Below are positions 1 through 13,600 of a stretch of 64,000 nucleotides of DNA, piece after piece (within the stretch, counting starts at the first letter, position 1; each line of letters opens with the position of its first letter). This stretch comes from Agelaius tricolor (taxonomy: Eukaryota > Chordata > Aves > Passeriformes > Icteridae): positions 101,727,381 to 101,791,380 of the forward strand of contig JALJCS010000001.1 of assembly GCA_023055355.1 (NCBI GenBank), read 5' to 3'. Below the pieces are notes generated by a model. The model was not told where the DNA came from. It did no database searches and saw only the letters and a program-made list of their open reading frames with translations. Made by a program: the position numbers and the translations under genes.

Positions 1-1443
1 AACACAACCACTGTACAATAAATACTAAGCAGAGTTATTAAATGTTCTACAGAAAATGCATCAGTAGCTTTATCAGTCTGTTTGATTTGCAACAGAACTA
101 AAAAATTTTAGAGGCATGGGAACAGAGGAAAGCATTTTTCAGCACAGAATTACTTTGAATACATAGATACAACCAGGCTGGCACCTGCCATCCAAACAAT
201 TGCCCATTAGGTCACAGATGGATGTATGGAACAATACTACCAAACAGACTATTTTATTTGAGATTTTATTGTATTTTATCTTTCAACATGGTGTCTTAAT
301 TGCATTTTCTCAAGGCTCACAGTTATTAACCTTTCTTGTTAAAAGAAGGAACAGCTTTTGTCAGGCAGACATAGAAAAACTGCATGTCAAAAATCTTAAG
401 TGATATTCATATTTTGAAGAACCTTTGAAAACTTCAGGAAGATTAATTAAACTAAAGATCTGATTAAATTAAATTAAAATAAAATTTGTTCTTACTTCAT
501 TAAGGTGCAACAAGTGCCACAGTCCAGAGAGCTGGTGAGAAGCAGCTGGTGTCAGCTTCAGAGAAAAAGCTATGAACTGAGCTAGATCTGAACAGATGCT
601 TAAGTCTTGACTGCAGTTCTTCCTGTAGCAGGTAAAAAAAATACAACCTAAGCAGTGCTTAAGCAGGGCACACGAAATAAATCACTTGGATGTTGGAATA
701 CCAACCATCACAGTTCCAACACTTGGATAGTAAAACCAATTAGGAATGGCAAGCAAAGTCACCAAAAGGTTAAAATGACTGCATTCCAAATGTTAGGGAA
801 GAACAAGCACTCAAATAATACTCAAAACTCTTGAATTCTTCAAAGCTAACAAAATCTAAACACAAGAAAAGGGGGAAAAGTGTAATCTCCTGTAGCTAGA
901 AGCTCCATGTTGAGCAAAACACACAAAACATTTGGGGAAAAACCATTTTCTAGCTTTATAGCTTTTGTGAAAAGTCAGAACTTTGCTGAATTCAAGAGTG
1001 AACCACTGACTCTAAGAGTCTCATTACACAAAAAAATTACTTTCACTGAACTCCATAAATGATTATCTTTTTTTTAAGGAATGGCAAACCAGACTAAAAA
1101 TAAATACACTTGTCCCCTTAAAACAACACCAACACTTCTTAAATTAATAATGTTATTTAAAACTATAATTCTATGTGTGTATAGTTTACACAAAAGGAAG
1201 CATGCATGCTAGTCTACTTCCTTCATCTCCAGGTCTAATTCTGTTTTTCTGTGGTAGCCCCCAGCAATACAATGAAAACACCTTGTATTGATTCCTGATA
1301 CACATACACAGGTGTATATGAATCACAAATACATATATACAGATTTACATGCAGATATAAAGCACCAAAGTTACAGCTTCTAGCTAGGGATTTGGAATAT
1401 CATGAAAGGAATACAGGAGTTCTTTCTCCAAACTTCTTCTTAC
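1..1443 (-). other. Part of MDN1 intron 57, no other feature seen
   Basis: AT-rich intronic sequence downstream of the exon 57 donor. No conserved MDN1 coding segment, RNA gene or recognisable mobile element was seen. The only open frame of any size (200-403 plus) has no recognisable homology. Confidence 0.6.
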
Positions 1444-1675
1444 CTTCTTGCACAAGCCTTGGCCAAGTAATCTGCTGTTAGTTTGTACTGCCAGAGCACC
1501 CCTATGTATTCCATTGCAGGCCACAGCTGAACTTGACTGCAGAGCTGGCTTAGCAGGGCAGGGTCTAACTGGCTGGAAATGGTGTCTTCAGGAAGCCTTT
1601 CTTCTGAATAACTGTATGTGACTCCTTGTGCTCTCAGCTGTGAATGCACAGCTTTCAAAAATGTCTGTAGCTGAC
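1444..1675 (-). CDS. MDN1: MDN1 coding exon 57 (residues 2871-2948; last in window)
   Basis: Encodes GQLQTFLKAVHSQLRAQGVT through AKACAR, with the conserved QVQLWPAMEY. GTAAGA donor at 1443, phase 2. The next exon lies left of the window. Confidence 0.94.
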
Positions 1676-4600
1676 CTGTTTGACAGAATAAAAGAGGCAC
1701 ATAAATATATGTACTATGTTTCTTGTCAGTGAACATTTAACATCCTTTCCATGAGTGTACAAAAGAATGGAGATGTCAGAAATCATCCTGCTGGGCTCTT
1801 CACAAGTGTAACCTACCCAGACTAACATCTTCTAAATGATTGGCTCTTATTATCAGGCCATCAGCTTGCAGCAATGCTTTCTTCATCTTCACTCCTGTGG
1901 CAGCAATTTTCACACAGCACATTTTTTCCTGCCATCTAGTGTCTCCACAGGCCAATCTTAGCTCCAAGATGTTCAGTGGTTTGCTGAGAGCTTTTAACTG
2001 AGAAAAACATTCCATGCCCAGTTTATCCTAGAAACACGAGAAGGACAATTTGTTTCAGCACAATTGTTTCAGACAATTTGTTTCAACAACACCACAAACA
2101 AGATTTGTGACTGCAGACAAAACTAAGATTTCAAATTCACATGCAGACAATTAAAGTACAAGCATACATAACCAGCCTGCAACAACAGCCTAAAAATAAT
2201 CTTTTAGTAGCCTGACTCAATACAGCAGGAAGACAGAAATTAAAACAGGTGGCTACAATTCCTCCTTGTCAAGTTAGGGTTTTTCCTCTTCATGAAGAAA
2301 CTACATAGATCATGCAGACAAATAGTACCTCAACTGGGCAATTTACCTAAATCAAGGGCAATAAATATACAAAATAATTTAAAAATACCAGGAGCTACTG
2401 TCACTTACAAGAAATTACAGTTTGCACCTGCAATTTAAATCCATTTGGAGGCTTAGATATATTAGATACATTTGGATGCCTAAATACATTTGGATCTTTC
2501 CAAATCCTTAGTAAGCAATGAATGTTTTTCAGTCTCATAAAGTAACTATGTGCATTTTTTGATAGCTCAGTATCCTTGAGAGAGAAGGTCATAAAAACCT
2601 AGGTCTAAGCACTAGTGACCAACACAACTGCACATGACTACTTGTGTGCTCCTTTTAAACAGGGACTTGTACTCTTTAAAAAATTCACTGAAATATTTTT
2701 TAAAAAATTAATTACAACAGATTCTGAAATATATGAAGAGCAAACTCCAAAACTTTCAAATTTTAAAGGCCTTGTTTTGGGAAGTCATAAGGCAGCCCCA
2801 TCCTGTGCTGTATAAAAGGAAGTGCATAGGCTGTTCTAAATACACCTATGTTCACTGAATAAGCAAGTGGCATACTGATATTCACAGGCCTCCAAAACAC
2901 AGCAAGGAGTAATATTTTTATGCTTAAGTCCCCCTTTCTATGACATAAATATTTTCTTAACATAGCATAATTAATAGTAGAAATGCTATCTCTGGGTAAC
3001 TGATATATTTCTCAAAAGATATGTATATTAACATGTGCTGAAATTTTTTTTAATCAATCTTAAAAATAGAAAAAATTGTGCTTTTCTGTCCTGAAAAGCA
3101 AGTGCTGTAAATATATTAAAGCCTATCTGGACATTGCTGGAAATACAAATCCTTTGCAAACATAATATCGATACCTTAAAAGGAAGGGGTCTTCCTAGAG
3201 ACTTCTGTAGTATCTTCATATTGGCTGAATTACCAGCAGGATTGACCAAGCAGTTCTGAATCTGCTGTGAAATGGATTGAATTTCCCTGGAAATCCTTGT
3301 AGAGGAAAAAATAAAAAAAGGGAGGGACAGAGGGGAGGAAAAAAGCCCACAGTTAACAAAAGTTTGAGAAACAAGACAAAAGGATGTATAAGGATGTATA
3401 AGTATTCTTTTACTAAAGGGGTAAAATTCTAGATGATCATTTGAGCAAGCAGAAGCACAGTGGTAGGAAACACAGATTTTAAAAGTAAATGATGTTACTT
3501 GCATCACTAATGGAACAAAACTTGGGACACTAATCTAAACAATGCTTAGCAGCTATAATGCTACAGAAAAGAGTAATTTATACAGCTATTTAACAGAAAC
3601 AAATCAAACACCACTAAACAAAGCCACTCACTTGGTCTGGTCTGACCCAATAAGCATCTGAGGAATTCTGTCAATGAGGTGTTTCATGACCCAGTGCCAG
3701 TGCAGAGCCAGGAGTGACAACCCTGGTGAATCCACGGTGACAGAGTCAGAGACGGCCCAGAGCCGGTCCCGCCACAGCGAGCAGCACAGAACCTAGAACC
3801 AGCCAAGGGGGTTACAGAGTTACCCCTGCCACAGGTTACACAACACTTCTTACTTCAAGCAGGAGAAAAAGCAAAACCACCATCACTTGTATTAACTTCA
3901 GAGTCCCACAACGTTTTGTATTTAGTGCTACACAACCAGGACTCAAGTACAGGCTCTCTAAAAATACCACACCAGCAAGGGGAACTACAGCAGCCAAAAT
4001 CAACCAATCCCTCAACAAATCTACAATGTCAAGATTTCAGCAAAATGATATTCATGGTCTGAAAAGGGAAAGGGAGAAGTGAACCACCTCTGTGGCCTGC
4101 ATGTCAGATGTCATTCTTATCACAGATAGAAATGGATACTCTGTTTATCATCAGTGGAGAGAAACAGGCACTCCTACAGCACACTTCATGCCATCCTAAG
4201 CAAGTATTAGAGGACACAAATACAGCAACTGAAACAAACATGATTGTTTGCCTACTGTTAGGCATATTCTGAATACAAACAGAAGCACTGCACTTTATTT
4301 CATGGCACCTGAAACTAAAAAAAAGTGTTCTGCACACAATCTCATTTCACTTAATTTCCATAAATGTACAATGGAAAATCTACTCACATTATGAGTGTCA
4401 TCATCACTTAAGGCCACCTGAGTAGACTTCACCCAGTGAAGTGCAAATGCATCCCAAAGTTCAAAGAAAGCAGCAAGGTTGACCACGACTACGTGAGGAA
4501 GACAGTTGTAACTTCCTGGATCTGAGGTTTGGGGAAAAGGAAAAGAAAGGCAGAGACTGAATATTGCAGCCACATCACATGACACATGTGGGTCAACTTG

Positions 4601-7600
4601 GTCAACTTCTGATCACTAGAACCTCTCTAGCATTGAGAAATAAACCACAACCTGAAAAGATCCAAGAAATGAAGCTATACAAGTAGCCCTTCATTATTTA
4701 CACAATGCCCGGTTACCTCTATGCAGTTTATACATATATTAAAAAACCCATAATAAGGGATTCCTTGATCAATTGTTTCTATGCAGTACACTAACTTCAT
4801 CACTAAATTTTACCCTTTGTTTTAGAAGTAAAACTTCCCACTTACATAAAAACACAGCTGAAGAATTTGGTTATTCTTGCTAGCTAAAGACAGAACACTA
4901 TTCCAGTTTCTCTCCACTGTTATTTCAAAGTTTGGTTAATTAAGAGAAAAATCATATTCATTGATTACCTTGTAGAGGCAGGACATAAATAGATACCTTA
5001 GGTATATCTAATTTAAGGATAATGTGTTAGATACCACACTAGTCCTCATCTGACTGCTTTACATTCACATATTCCTTCTTTGCACACCATGTTTGAAGCA
5101 CACATTTCATAACAATGCAAATGAACTGTATTTCAAATTGACTACAGAACCAAAAGGAACAGCAAAAATCAACCCACTTTTGTGGAAATCTAGAGACATT
5201 CTTAAGGCACTGTTTCTTGGCTTCTTGCTGGCAATCAAACTCTTCTCAAGGTAACTCCTCTTTTCTCGGTCAAGAAATAACACTGCCCTGAAGTAAAAAT
5301 AAAGTTGTTATCAATCCAACTGTTTTAAACCTTGGCCTTATGACAATGGTGAACTACAACATGACATTTGAACTGCAAAGTGACATAATACAGTCAGTGT
5401 ATTATGGAAGAAGCATGAAGTGCAACACAACTAATTGCTTGAACATGGTTTCTGTAGAAGCAAGTTTCACAAGGAGCATATTCCTGACTTCACCAGGAAG
5501 GAAAAACCAGTGAGCTGCTAAACAGATGCAACACCACATCCTGTAGGATATGTGAGCAGCTGCTTTCTTAACACTTTAACTTCAAAATCTGTGCACTTTC
5601 TAATCTTATTAGGAAAAACAGTCAAAATCCAAAAGGAGGAGAACTATTTAAGTTTTGTCAGAGATCTCACACTGCTGCTTCTGCCTCTTTAATGCTTTAT
5701 CCCACAGTTCTGATTTTTCCTTGAAGTATTGCAGCCTGTATGGAATGCTGGGAGCTCTGCTCCTATATTAAGTGATTGTGTTTAGTATGCATCTACAGAA
5801 AACAGAAGCAAAGAACTTAAACACCTGTACAAAAACCTCTGCTTGATATTTTTGACCACACATATCAAAACCTAAAATCACACTTGGCAGACATCTCAAG
5901 TGTTTACTCAGCACTGGTTACAGGCATGAGCACTTTTTACACGGGTTTTTTTGTAACCCACCGATTTGCGGCAGACTTCAAAAGCGTAAGAAGCTGGTCT
6001 GTGTGTTCCATTTCTGTATCAAAGTTCATCGAATTTCTAATGATCTCCAAAAACTGCATATTCCATCTTGGGTCCAGAGGCATCACATGTTCATCTGGAA
6101 AGGCAGACAAGACAGGACAGCAGTGAAACATCACTCAGTTCTCTCCTTGGTCCCCCTGCCTATGCAAGAACATTAAGGAAAGAAAGAAAGAAGCAGCCTA
6201 GGAGGAAGGCAGTCAAACTCTCCCACTCCAGATATCCCAACAGAAAAGCACTAAAGCTGACTGCAAGTTCTGTAAAACAGAACAGTAACAATAAATTAAA
6301 CAGGGATTAGTTTAGAAACTGAAGTCTGGCTCCCAGTCCAGGCAAGACACCCAGGACTATCCATAAGAGGCCCACTGTCACTGGATGCAGCTTTCATGCA
6401 CCTAACAAGCTTGGAAAAGAAGCCACAGGTCTGAGCTCCCCACAAAACACCAAGGGAAAATTACAGGCCAAGCCATGGGTTTCAGATGGGCTAACACAAA
6501 TCCTGAGAAAAAAAAAGACCAAGGTGCCTAAATGATCAAGTCAGAAAGGCAGTGAATATTTGAATCACTCTTCAGAACATCACTATGAGCTGTAGGAATA
6601 CATCTGAGCCACAGATACACAGCCAGGACTCATGGGCAGAGCACTCATCTCTAACTTGAATAGTAGGAATGCATTTAATTGCCATATTTGCTGTTCTAGA
6701 CAGCAAGAATGCTTGTGTTTGTTGTAATTTCTTTTTTTTGTCTTGTTTTGTTTTCTTTGTTGTACTTTCTTTTATGACAAAGGCAACATATATTTAGAAT
6801 TTAGCCTTTGTTTTGCTACATACATTTCCTAAGAAGGGTGTGGGAACTCAGCACGTCACTCTGGATGTCCAGAGTTGCCGAGAGAACCCTTGGGGGTCTT
6901 GGAAATCCTGGAACGTTGCCAGGAGTGTCTGGTGGCTTGATTTCGATCCTTCTAAGGAAGTGACACCTGTTTGAGGACGTGAGAGTCACTTGAGAGTGAG
7001 TGGTGCAGGAAAGACACATTTACAGGGTGAAATATAGATTTTAGGGTTTTTGGTACAGGGGGGTTATGGAGACAAGATGGAGGGATCAGGGCGTGTCTCG
7101 TCCTTCTTTCTTCTTCTTGTCATCCATTTTCTGTGATGATGTTGGCACTTGGGGATTGGTTCATGGTGAAGGTGCACTTGCTAATATGGGTGAAAGGTAT
7201 TGGGAAATAAAGGTGAATATGATGTACGTAGATTTTAGTATAAAAAGACACGACCACCCCATGGGTGGTCAGAGTGCCCTTGACTGCCTTGCAGGTCAGA
7301 CCTCTGTTGGGCAGACAGAAAATTCTGTAGATAAGAAATAATAAACAAACTGAAGATCGAAAAGCTGAAGAGTCCAGACTCGTCCTTTGAAACGCGTGCC
7401 ACCCAAGAACCACCCTACCCGTGTCGGGGCAGAGACAGACAGCCGACCGGACAGAAGGGCTGCAGTGTGTTCAGAGAGCAAATAAAGGAAGCAATGTCTT
7501 ACACCCATCTTTTCCAGGAATACCTGTCATAGTTGGCTGTAGCAACTTGATCATGTTACTGACTCCAGATGAGAGGGGACTGGCATAAAAACAACCAAGG

Positions 7601-10600
7601 GCTCCAGCACCTGCTTCCAGCTGAATCCTCACTGAATCTGCAGGTGAAGAGGGGAGAACACGGGCATTAAAGAGTGTTTAGTACAAATCAAGAAAAATAA
7701 CTTCAACTGAGCCAGCACAAGCAGACAATCAAAATCTGTGCATCCACTTTGGTCATATTTTGTATTGGCTCCAAAAGAATGTCAGAATGTCAGAGCTGAA
7801 GACATAAATCTTATAAGGAGTTCTAGTTGAACTAGTGATACTACATGTATGCTAGTAAAATATGGTTTGTGAAAATGAATTTATATCTTCAAATCTTCCT
7901 CTCAATACATTTTTTTTTGAGGGGGGGTGGGTGAATTTTCTTTACAATAAGGAAAACAAGAGCACACTTTTCATTATTTTTTTACGTATTTTCTACTTTA
8001 CAGACCTACCTGCCTGAAAAAACAGGAAAATAAAGAGGAAGCAATTAATATAGGGACAACATATCTGAGATTTCAGACTATAGAAGAAAGTTAAATGTGT
8101 GAATTATTTGGACTAATGGCTGCCTAAATGCTTCATGAGTTTAATGTGATTAATTCTGTAATTAAGTGAATAGCTCTTCTCAGCTATTTTCCTCAATTTT
8201 CAGAAAACACTGCTTCAAGAAATCTCAGTTCTGCAGTTTCTTGGCTTTCTAAGCATTTGTATTTTAACACCAGATACACAGAAGGCATTTGCCTGCTTTC
8301 ACTACCACTAAAAGAAATAGTGAAAAGGCATATTTGCTTACACAGATGAAAAACCGATCCAAAAGTTACTAATTCAGAAGTGGCACAAGTTAAACACATG
8401 GCTGAATAATAAAGGATAATGTTTAGCTCAAATCTCCTTACTTCCCTAACATGCACAATCTGTTTCTGTCCCTCCCTGGAGCCTCCATGCCCTTGAATTA
8501 CTGTGGATAGTTGAGAGTCTTCATAACCCATAATTTGGAAAGGTCTGGATATTTTCATAGAAGACTTAACAACTCAGCCCTTAGACAAAACAAAGTTAAA
8601 TGATTACATACCAAGCACCTGTGGCAGATTTTTGGCTAAGGAGTTAAGCCATTTAACTCTTAATTTCCAGTCTTGATTGGTTGCCTTTTGTATGAACAAT
8701 TTCACTGAAGCCTGGAGAACTTCCATTTCGTCCATCCAGTTTGCATCTATCTCAACAGCACTGAACTTGATACTCTCGGGATTAGTGGACTGCAGAACTT
8801 TCTTAAGATCTTGCAGAGTCACTGGTAATGTCCTGAAACACAAACAAGTCCAGCAATCAAGGGCTTGAACTGCCAGATCCAGGAAAAAATATATTTTGCA
8901 GGTCAAGCTCTGCAACCATCTTTAGGCATCAGTGTAGCAATGCAATGATCTTTCCTCCATTATTTAGCTTTAAAACCAGTTTCCAACTTCAAATCAGTTG
9001 GTAGTGTCTACTGATTATTAGGAGCTCACTGCTACCAACAATTCATGCACTACCCCCCAAGAGAATATGCACAGAATTTCACTGAGAAATTCTAACTGAT
9101 TTGTGCACCAGAATGATATGCAAATTTAAAAAGACAAAGATAGGAAAAGAAGTGTCATTGAGTAAAAAATAAACAACAAAACCAAACAAAAATAGCAAAC
9201 AACACAGCATATTGCTAAGAGTTTACAATTCCAACTTTTTCTCTTACTACAAGCTTCCACACTTGTTTCACTGGAAGCAACCTACAGTACCTATCTGTAT
9301 ACCTATAGTCCAGAGGAGGTTATTAAACAAAGAAGGCAGAAACTAAGTTTTTGCACCAGTGTTGTAAAAACTAACAGCTATATTGCACAAGAAATCATTA
9401 GAAAATTCTTTCATATACCCCCTGCACAGGGGCCTCTGCTACTTTCAGACAGCTCTGTCTGAAGAAGGAAATTTTTGTTTTTACCTAAACCTACTGGACC
9501 TAAAATTACTGATGAGTAATTGATTCCATGAAAACTGGAAATCCAGAGAATCATTAGTGTACTTTAAACTACTTTAATGCTCTGGTTTTTTAAAGCTTAG
9601 AAGGAAACTGAAGGAAGAAATTTTGGGGCTCTTATTACCTACTAAACCCAGTGTTTGCATTCACATTTTCTGCTAAACAACTCTCAAAATGAGTCAGATG
9701 CACTTACTGAAAATTAAAAAGTCAAGTCTTTTGAATGTATTTGGAAGACTTAAGAATAAAGCAGTAAATAATTGAACTTTCATTTGCAGTGGTTGTATGC
9801 AAGGTAAAGGTAACAGGAACACAAGAGTATGACTATCACAATCTCTACCTGCACAGTATCATGAAGACAGGATTTTGCAATAAACAATGACATGCCACGA
9901 ATAGTTCACATATATTGTTTCTCTTTTACTAGACCAAAAAAAAAAGTTTCCTGCCTACCTGCAGTTTCTGAGGTTTAGTCTATGCAGACAATACATCAGG
10001 ACCTGTCCATCACTCTGGACTGTGGAAAGGAGTGAATCCTCAGCTGCAAACAGACCCGAAGGCAGCGAGTCTGGCCACAATCCCACTGCCAGCAAGGACT
10101 CACCCCAAGTGTCAGGGGAAGCCAGAGAGGAAGCATGCCTCGTAACCAATTCTAATACAAGCTACAACAAACAACCAAAAAGCAGTTTAGAGTCACATTC
10201 AGACATGTAGCATGTACTCAACTACCAAACCTCAGGAAACTCTTTAATTACATGTACGTATTATGAAATTACTAGACACCAAATCTTCTATGAACACGAT
10301 ATAATGTACACAATAAAAGCACCAAAACATTCCTACCAGAAGTGAAACAACACACTGTGCAGTTCCAAACAGGAAGTGAATGTGTCTACAGATGAGTGTG
10401 CACGGTGTTACAGGCTACAGATGCACCAGTGTGAATATCCCATAGTCTCAGCTGAAGCTGTCACAAACTACAAGCCTCAGAGTCCAAACAGGATACTGTT
10501 TGGTTCATCACTCCAAGAGCACCATCTTCATCAGTCTCTGTCTCAGGCATTTAAGAAACAGAGGATCTCAAACACTAGCCTCATGAAGTTACATTTTTTA

Positions 10601-13600
10601 TTTATCTAGATGATCTAAGAAAAGCTTTCAAATATAGGATTTTTACCTTTTGGTTAATCTGCAGTTGCTGTGAGCGGCCATAAACTTCCCAACAGGCTCT
10701 GTAAAAAGACTTTGCTAATCCAAAGCCTCTCTGTATTTGCTGCACAATTAATACAGCAGCCTGAAGCAAAAGTGACAAAGATGACACAGAACCTGGAAGA
10801 TACACAGCAATTAGAGTGATACAAATGTTTAGCAACTGTCAGCCCTTTAATGTGACAAACAGCACTTCAGGTGTCATGATACAAAACAAATATATCCTAT
10901 TGACCTGAAAGCTGAATGGATTCTTCCCAAGGTTGATATGAAAATCTGACAAGACTGTAAATAACAGATAACCAGCTCAAAAAAAGACATCAGACAGCTG
11001 AGCTGAATGAAACTCAGCTGCAAAATCCAACTTGTGCAAACCCTCTATTTTGCTGATTTTCACTTTGAATACATTGGCTTCCTGATAGCAAGGGATAATG
11101 TGCCAGTGTCTGATGTCTCCTTACAAAGCACAGTAGTTACCACATTTCCATGACTTGGGCCTACTTCCTGGGAATGCAAAAAAACCAATCCAAAAGTACC
11201 TGATTATAGTTTTATGTGCTTACTTATATCAGCACATAACACAATAAAATAACCAGTGTTTAATAGTAAAGACTTCATCCAGATATACATAATGAGCCCA
11301 TGTTGCTAAAGAATAGTGAACAGACTTTTTTTACCTGCTATTGCTTCCTTGGTTTCTGAATGCACAGCCAGAAGTGCATCACAGACACTGTCTCCAACTA
11401 AACCCAAACCATGCAGGATTAACTTCAAATCCAGACTGTCCAATGTATTTCCATCATTCTCCCCAGGAATGTAAATTTCAATCCCACGATTCCGCATGGC
11501 TCTGGATATTTCCCCATGAACTGGATCCATAGAAAGGAAGAGTCTGTTGGGTATTAGAAAAGAATAATTCAAGTTGCAAGCAGCCTACAACAATCACCCA
11601 TTTCAACTGCCTTAAACTCTTAAGATGTAACTTAGGCCCTTAAACTATCACTCTGGAACTACCAAATCCGCTTCTCCATAAAGTAAATTCCTCTTCATAA
11701 AAATGGGAACACAGTATCTAGAAATCCAGGGACAGCTACTGAATTTAAATAAGAAATCTGTATGAATAGTTATACTTTGCAATTAGATACAGATATTCTG
11801 CATGACTTCTAACTTATTATCATCTGAATTATGTCTGTTTTATCATTTGCCCACTCACAAAGAAAAGTTAGACTATGCCTCCAAGCTATAAAGATTTTTA
11901 GAAGTCTTAGCAACAGATTCAAATAAACCTGTGCTATTTAAAAACCAAAGTATCCAGCATTCAAGTAGTTATTACTATCAACAGACACTGCTTAAAAGCA
12001 AGGAGGAAAAAGTACTTCTGCGATACAATGTAGTGGAAACAGGTTTCTGAAAAGTCAGGAGTGTTTCCAATTCAGAGGAACCAGAGGGTATCAGTCCCAA
12101 TATCCTTGTCATGAATTTGTAACAGGTAGGAATGATACAGAATCCTGTTACATTCTCCTTCCATCTTCCCCAGAGATTACTTCAGGTCTGAGAGAACAGG
12201 CTGTCTATTTGGGTGGTTTGTTGGGGTTTTTTTAAGTCCTGTCATTTGCAGGAAACTCAAATTTATATATGGGATGGAAAAAGCTGGGAAGAAAATTATT
12301 ATGCCCATAAACCAGCTTTCATAACCAGCATATCTCAAGACTTCACCATCCTCAATGCATCCTCAATTTCATCACAGTGAAGCAGGGAAGTGCTGGAGTC
12401 CTAAACCAGAAATGCAAAATCAAGGCAGAGGCACACTGCTATGCATTTTCCTGTGTAATAGTTGGTGTTGCAACAGGCATATAAAGCAAAGCCTCTTAAG
12501 CTTTCTTTTATATGCTCACCACAGTGCAGTTTTCTTCCCTGCTAGAGAGTGTCACTACACTGCATGGCAAACTGAACAGCATTCAAAATACCAGTAGACT
12601 GGCTCACTGATGACATTTTATTAATGCTAAACCTGCTATTTGATAAAGGAGAAAAAAAAAGAGAAACAAAAAGCAGAAAGAAGTACCTGAAGTTTGGATG
12701 AGGAGCTATTGTAGGAATCGTGCCATCTATGACACCTCTCTCACTCATGGTCAGAACACCTCCCGGTTCAAGCAAAGCATTCAAGCGGTCCAGCACAGAA
12801 GGGCTACATTCAAAACAAATTCATGTGGTCATAAAAAGGTACCAATTTGATCCCTTTCTCATCTGAAATCAAAATGGTACCAACCTTAAGCAAAACCCAA
12901 AGAGTTAATTACTCTATAAGGAAAGAGGAAAATTGTCAAGTGCTACACTGTCTGAGAAGGAAGAGACTCTTCCAGAAAATCTAATTTATTGCTCCTGTGT
13001 ATTATCAAATGCAAAATATTCAGTTGTGAATCACTCAGTAAGAGGCAAAGTCAATCAGGGAGGTCAAAGGGTTCACTGAAACAAGGCCAGTAAAATCTCT
13101 TACTTGCAGAAATTAACATTGTCCATTAGGAGCCAGTCTCCAGATTGCAGGGCCTGAACCAACATTCCATCTACCCACTCAAAAGTGCCATGGCTGTTGC
13201 AGTCAGCAGCCTGGGCCTGCTGCAGCTTGAAATGCCGGAACTCTTCTACCAGGTGAGCAAACTCTGAAAGGAAATACATCTTACACTGAGACTTACATTA
13301 ATGAAGTAGCTTCCAGCACCATTCAAGAAAAATAGTAGTTATTTTGTTAATAAACATATATGCTTCCTTTTTAGGGGAACATAACAGCAGAGGCTCCAGC
13401 TCTTCAGAAGCTTCCCATAGGCAAAACCCACTTGAACAGAAAAAGTTTGCAAGCACAAAGAAATAAAAAACAGATTGACACTTTACTCCCTAAACAGGTA
13501 CCTTTCTGCATCACTTCTCCCCCATTAGATGAAATTTGATGAGTATTGATGCCTTATTTTAAACAATTATTAAAAAAAAAAAAAAAGAAGAAGGAAAGCC

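Noticed and set aside
5884..6310. Plus-strand open frames overlapping MDN1 exon 51
   Set aside because: They are shadows of the minus-strand exon and its intron, with no homology.
10440..10560. C/D-box snoRNA candidate on the minus strand in MDN1 intron 47 (GTGATGA with later CTGA)
   Set aside because: Box spacing is poor, there is no terminal stem, and the C' box is missing. Other TGATGA/TCATCA hits checked were also unconvincing.
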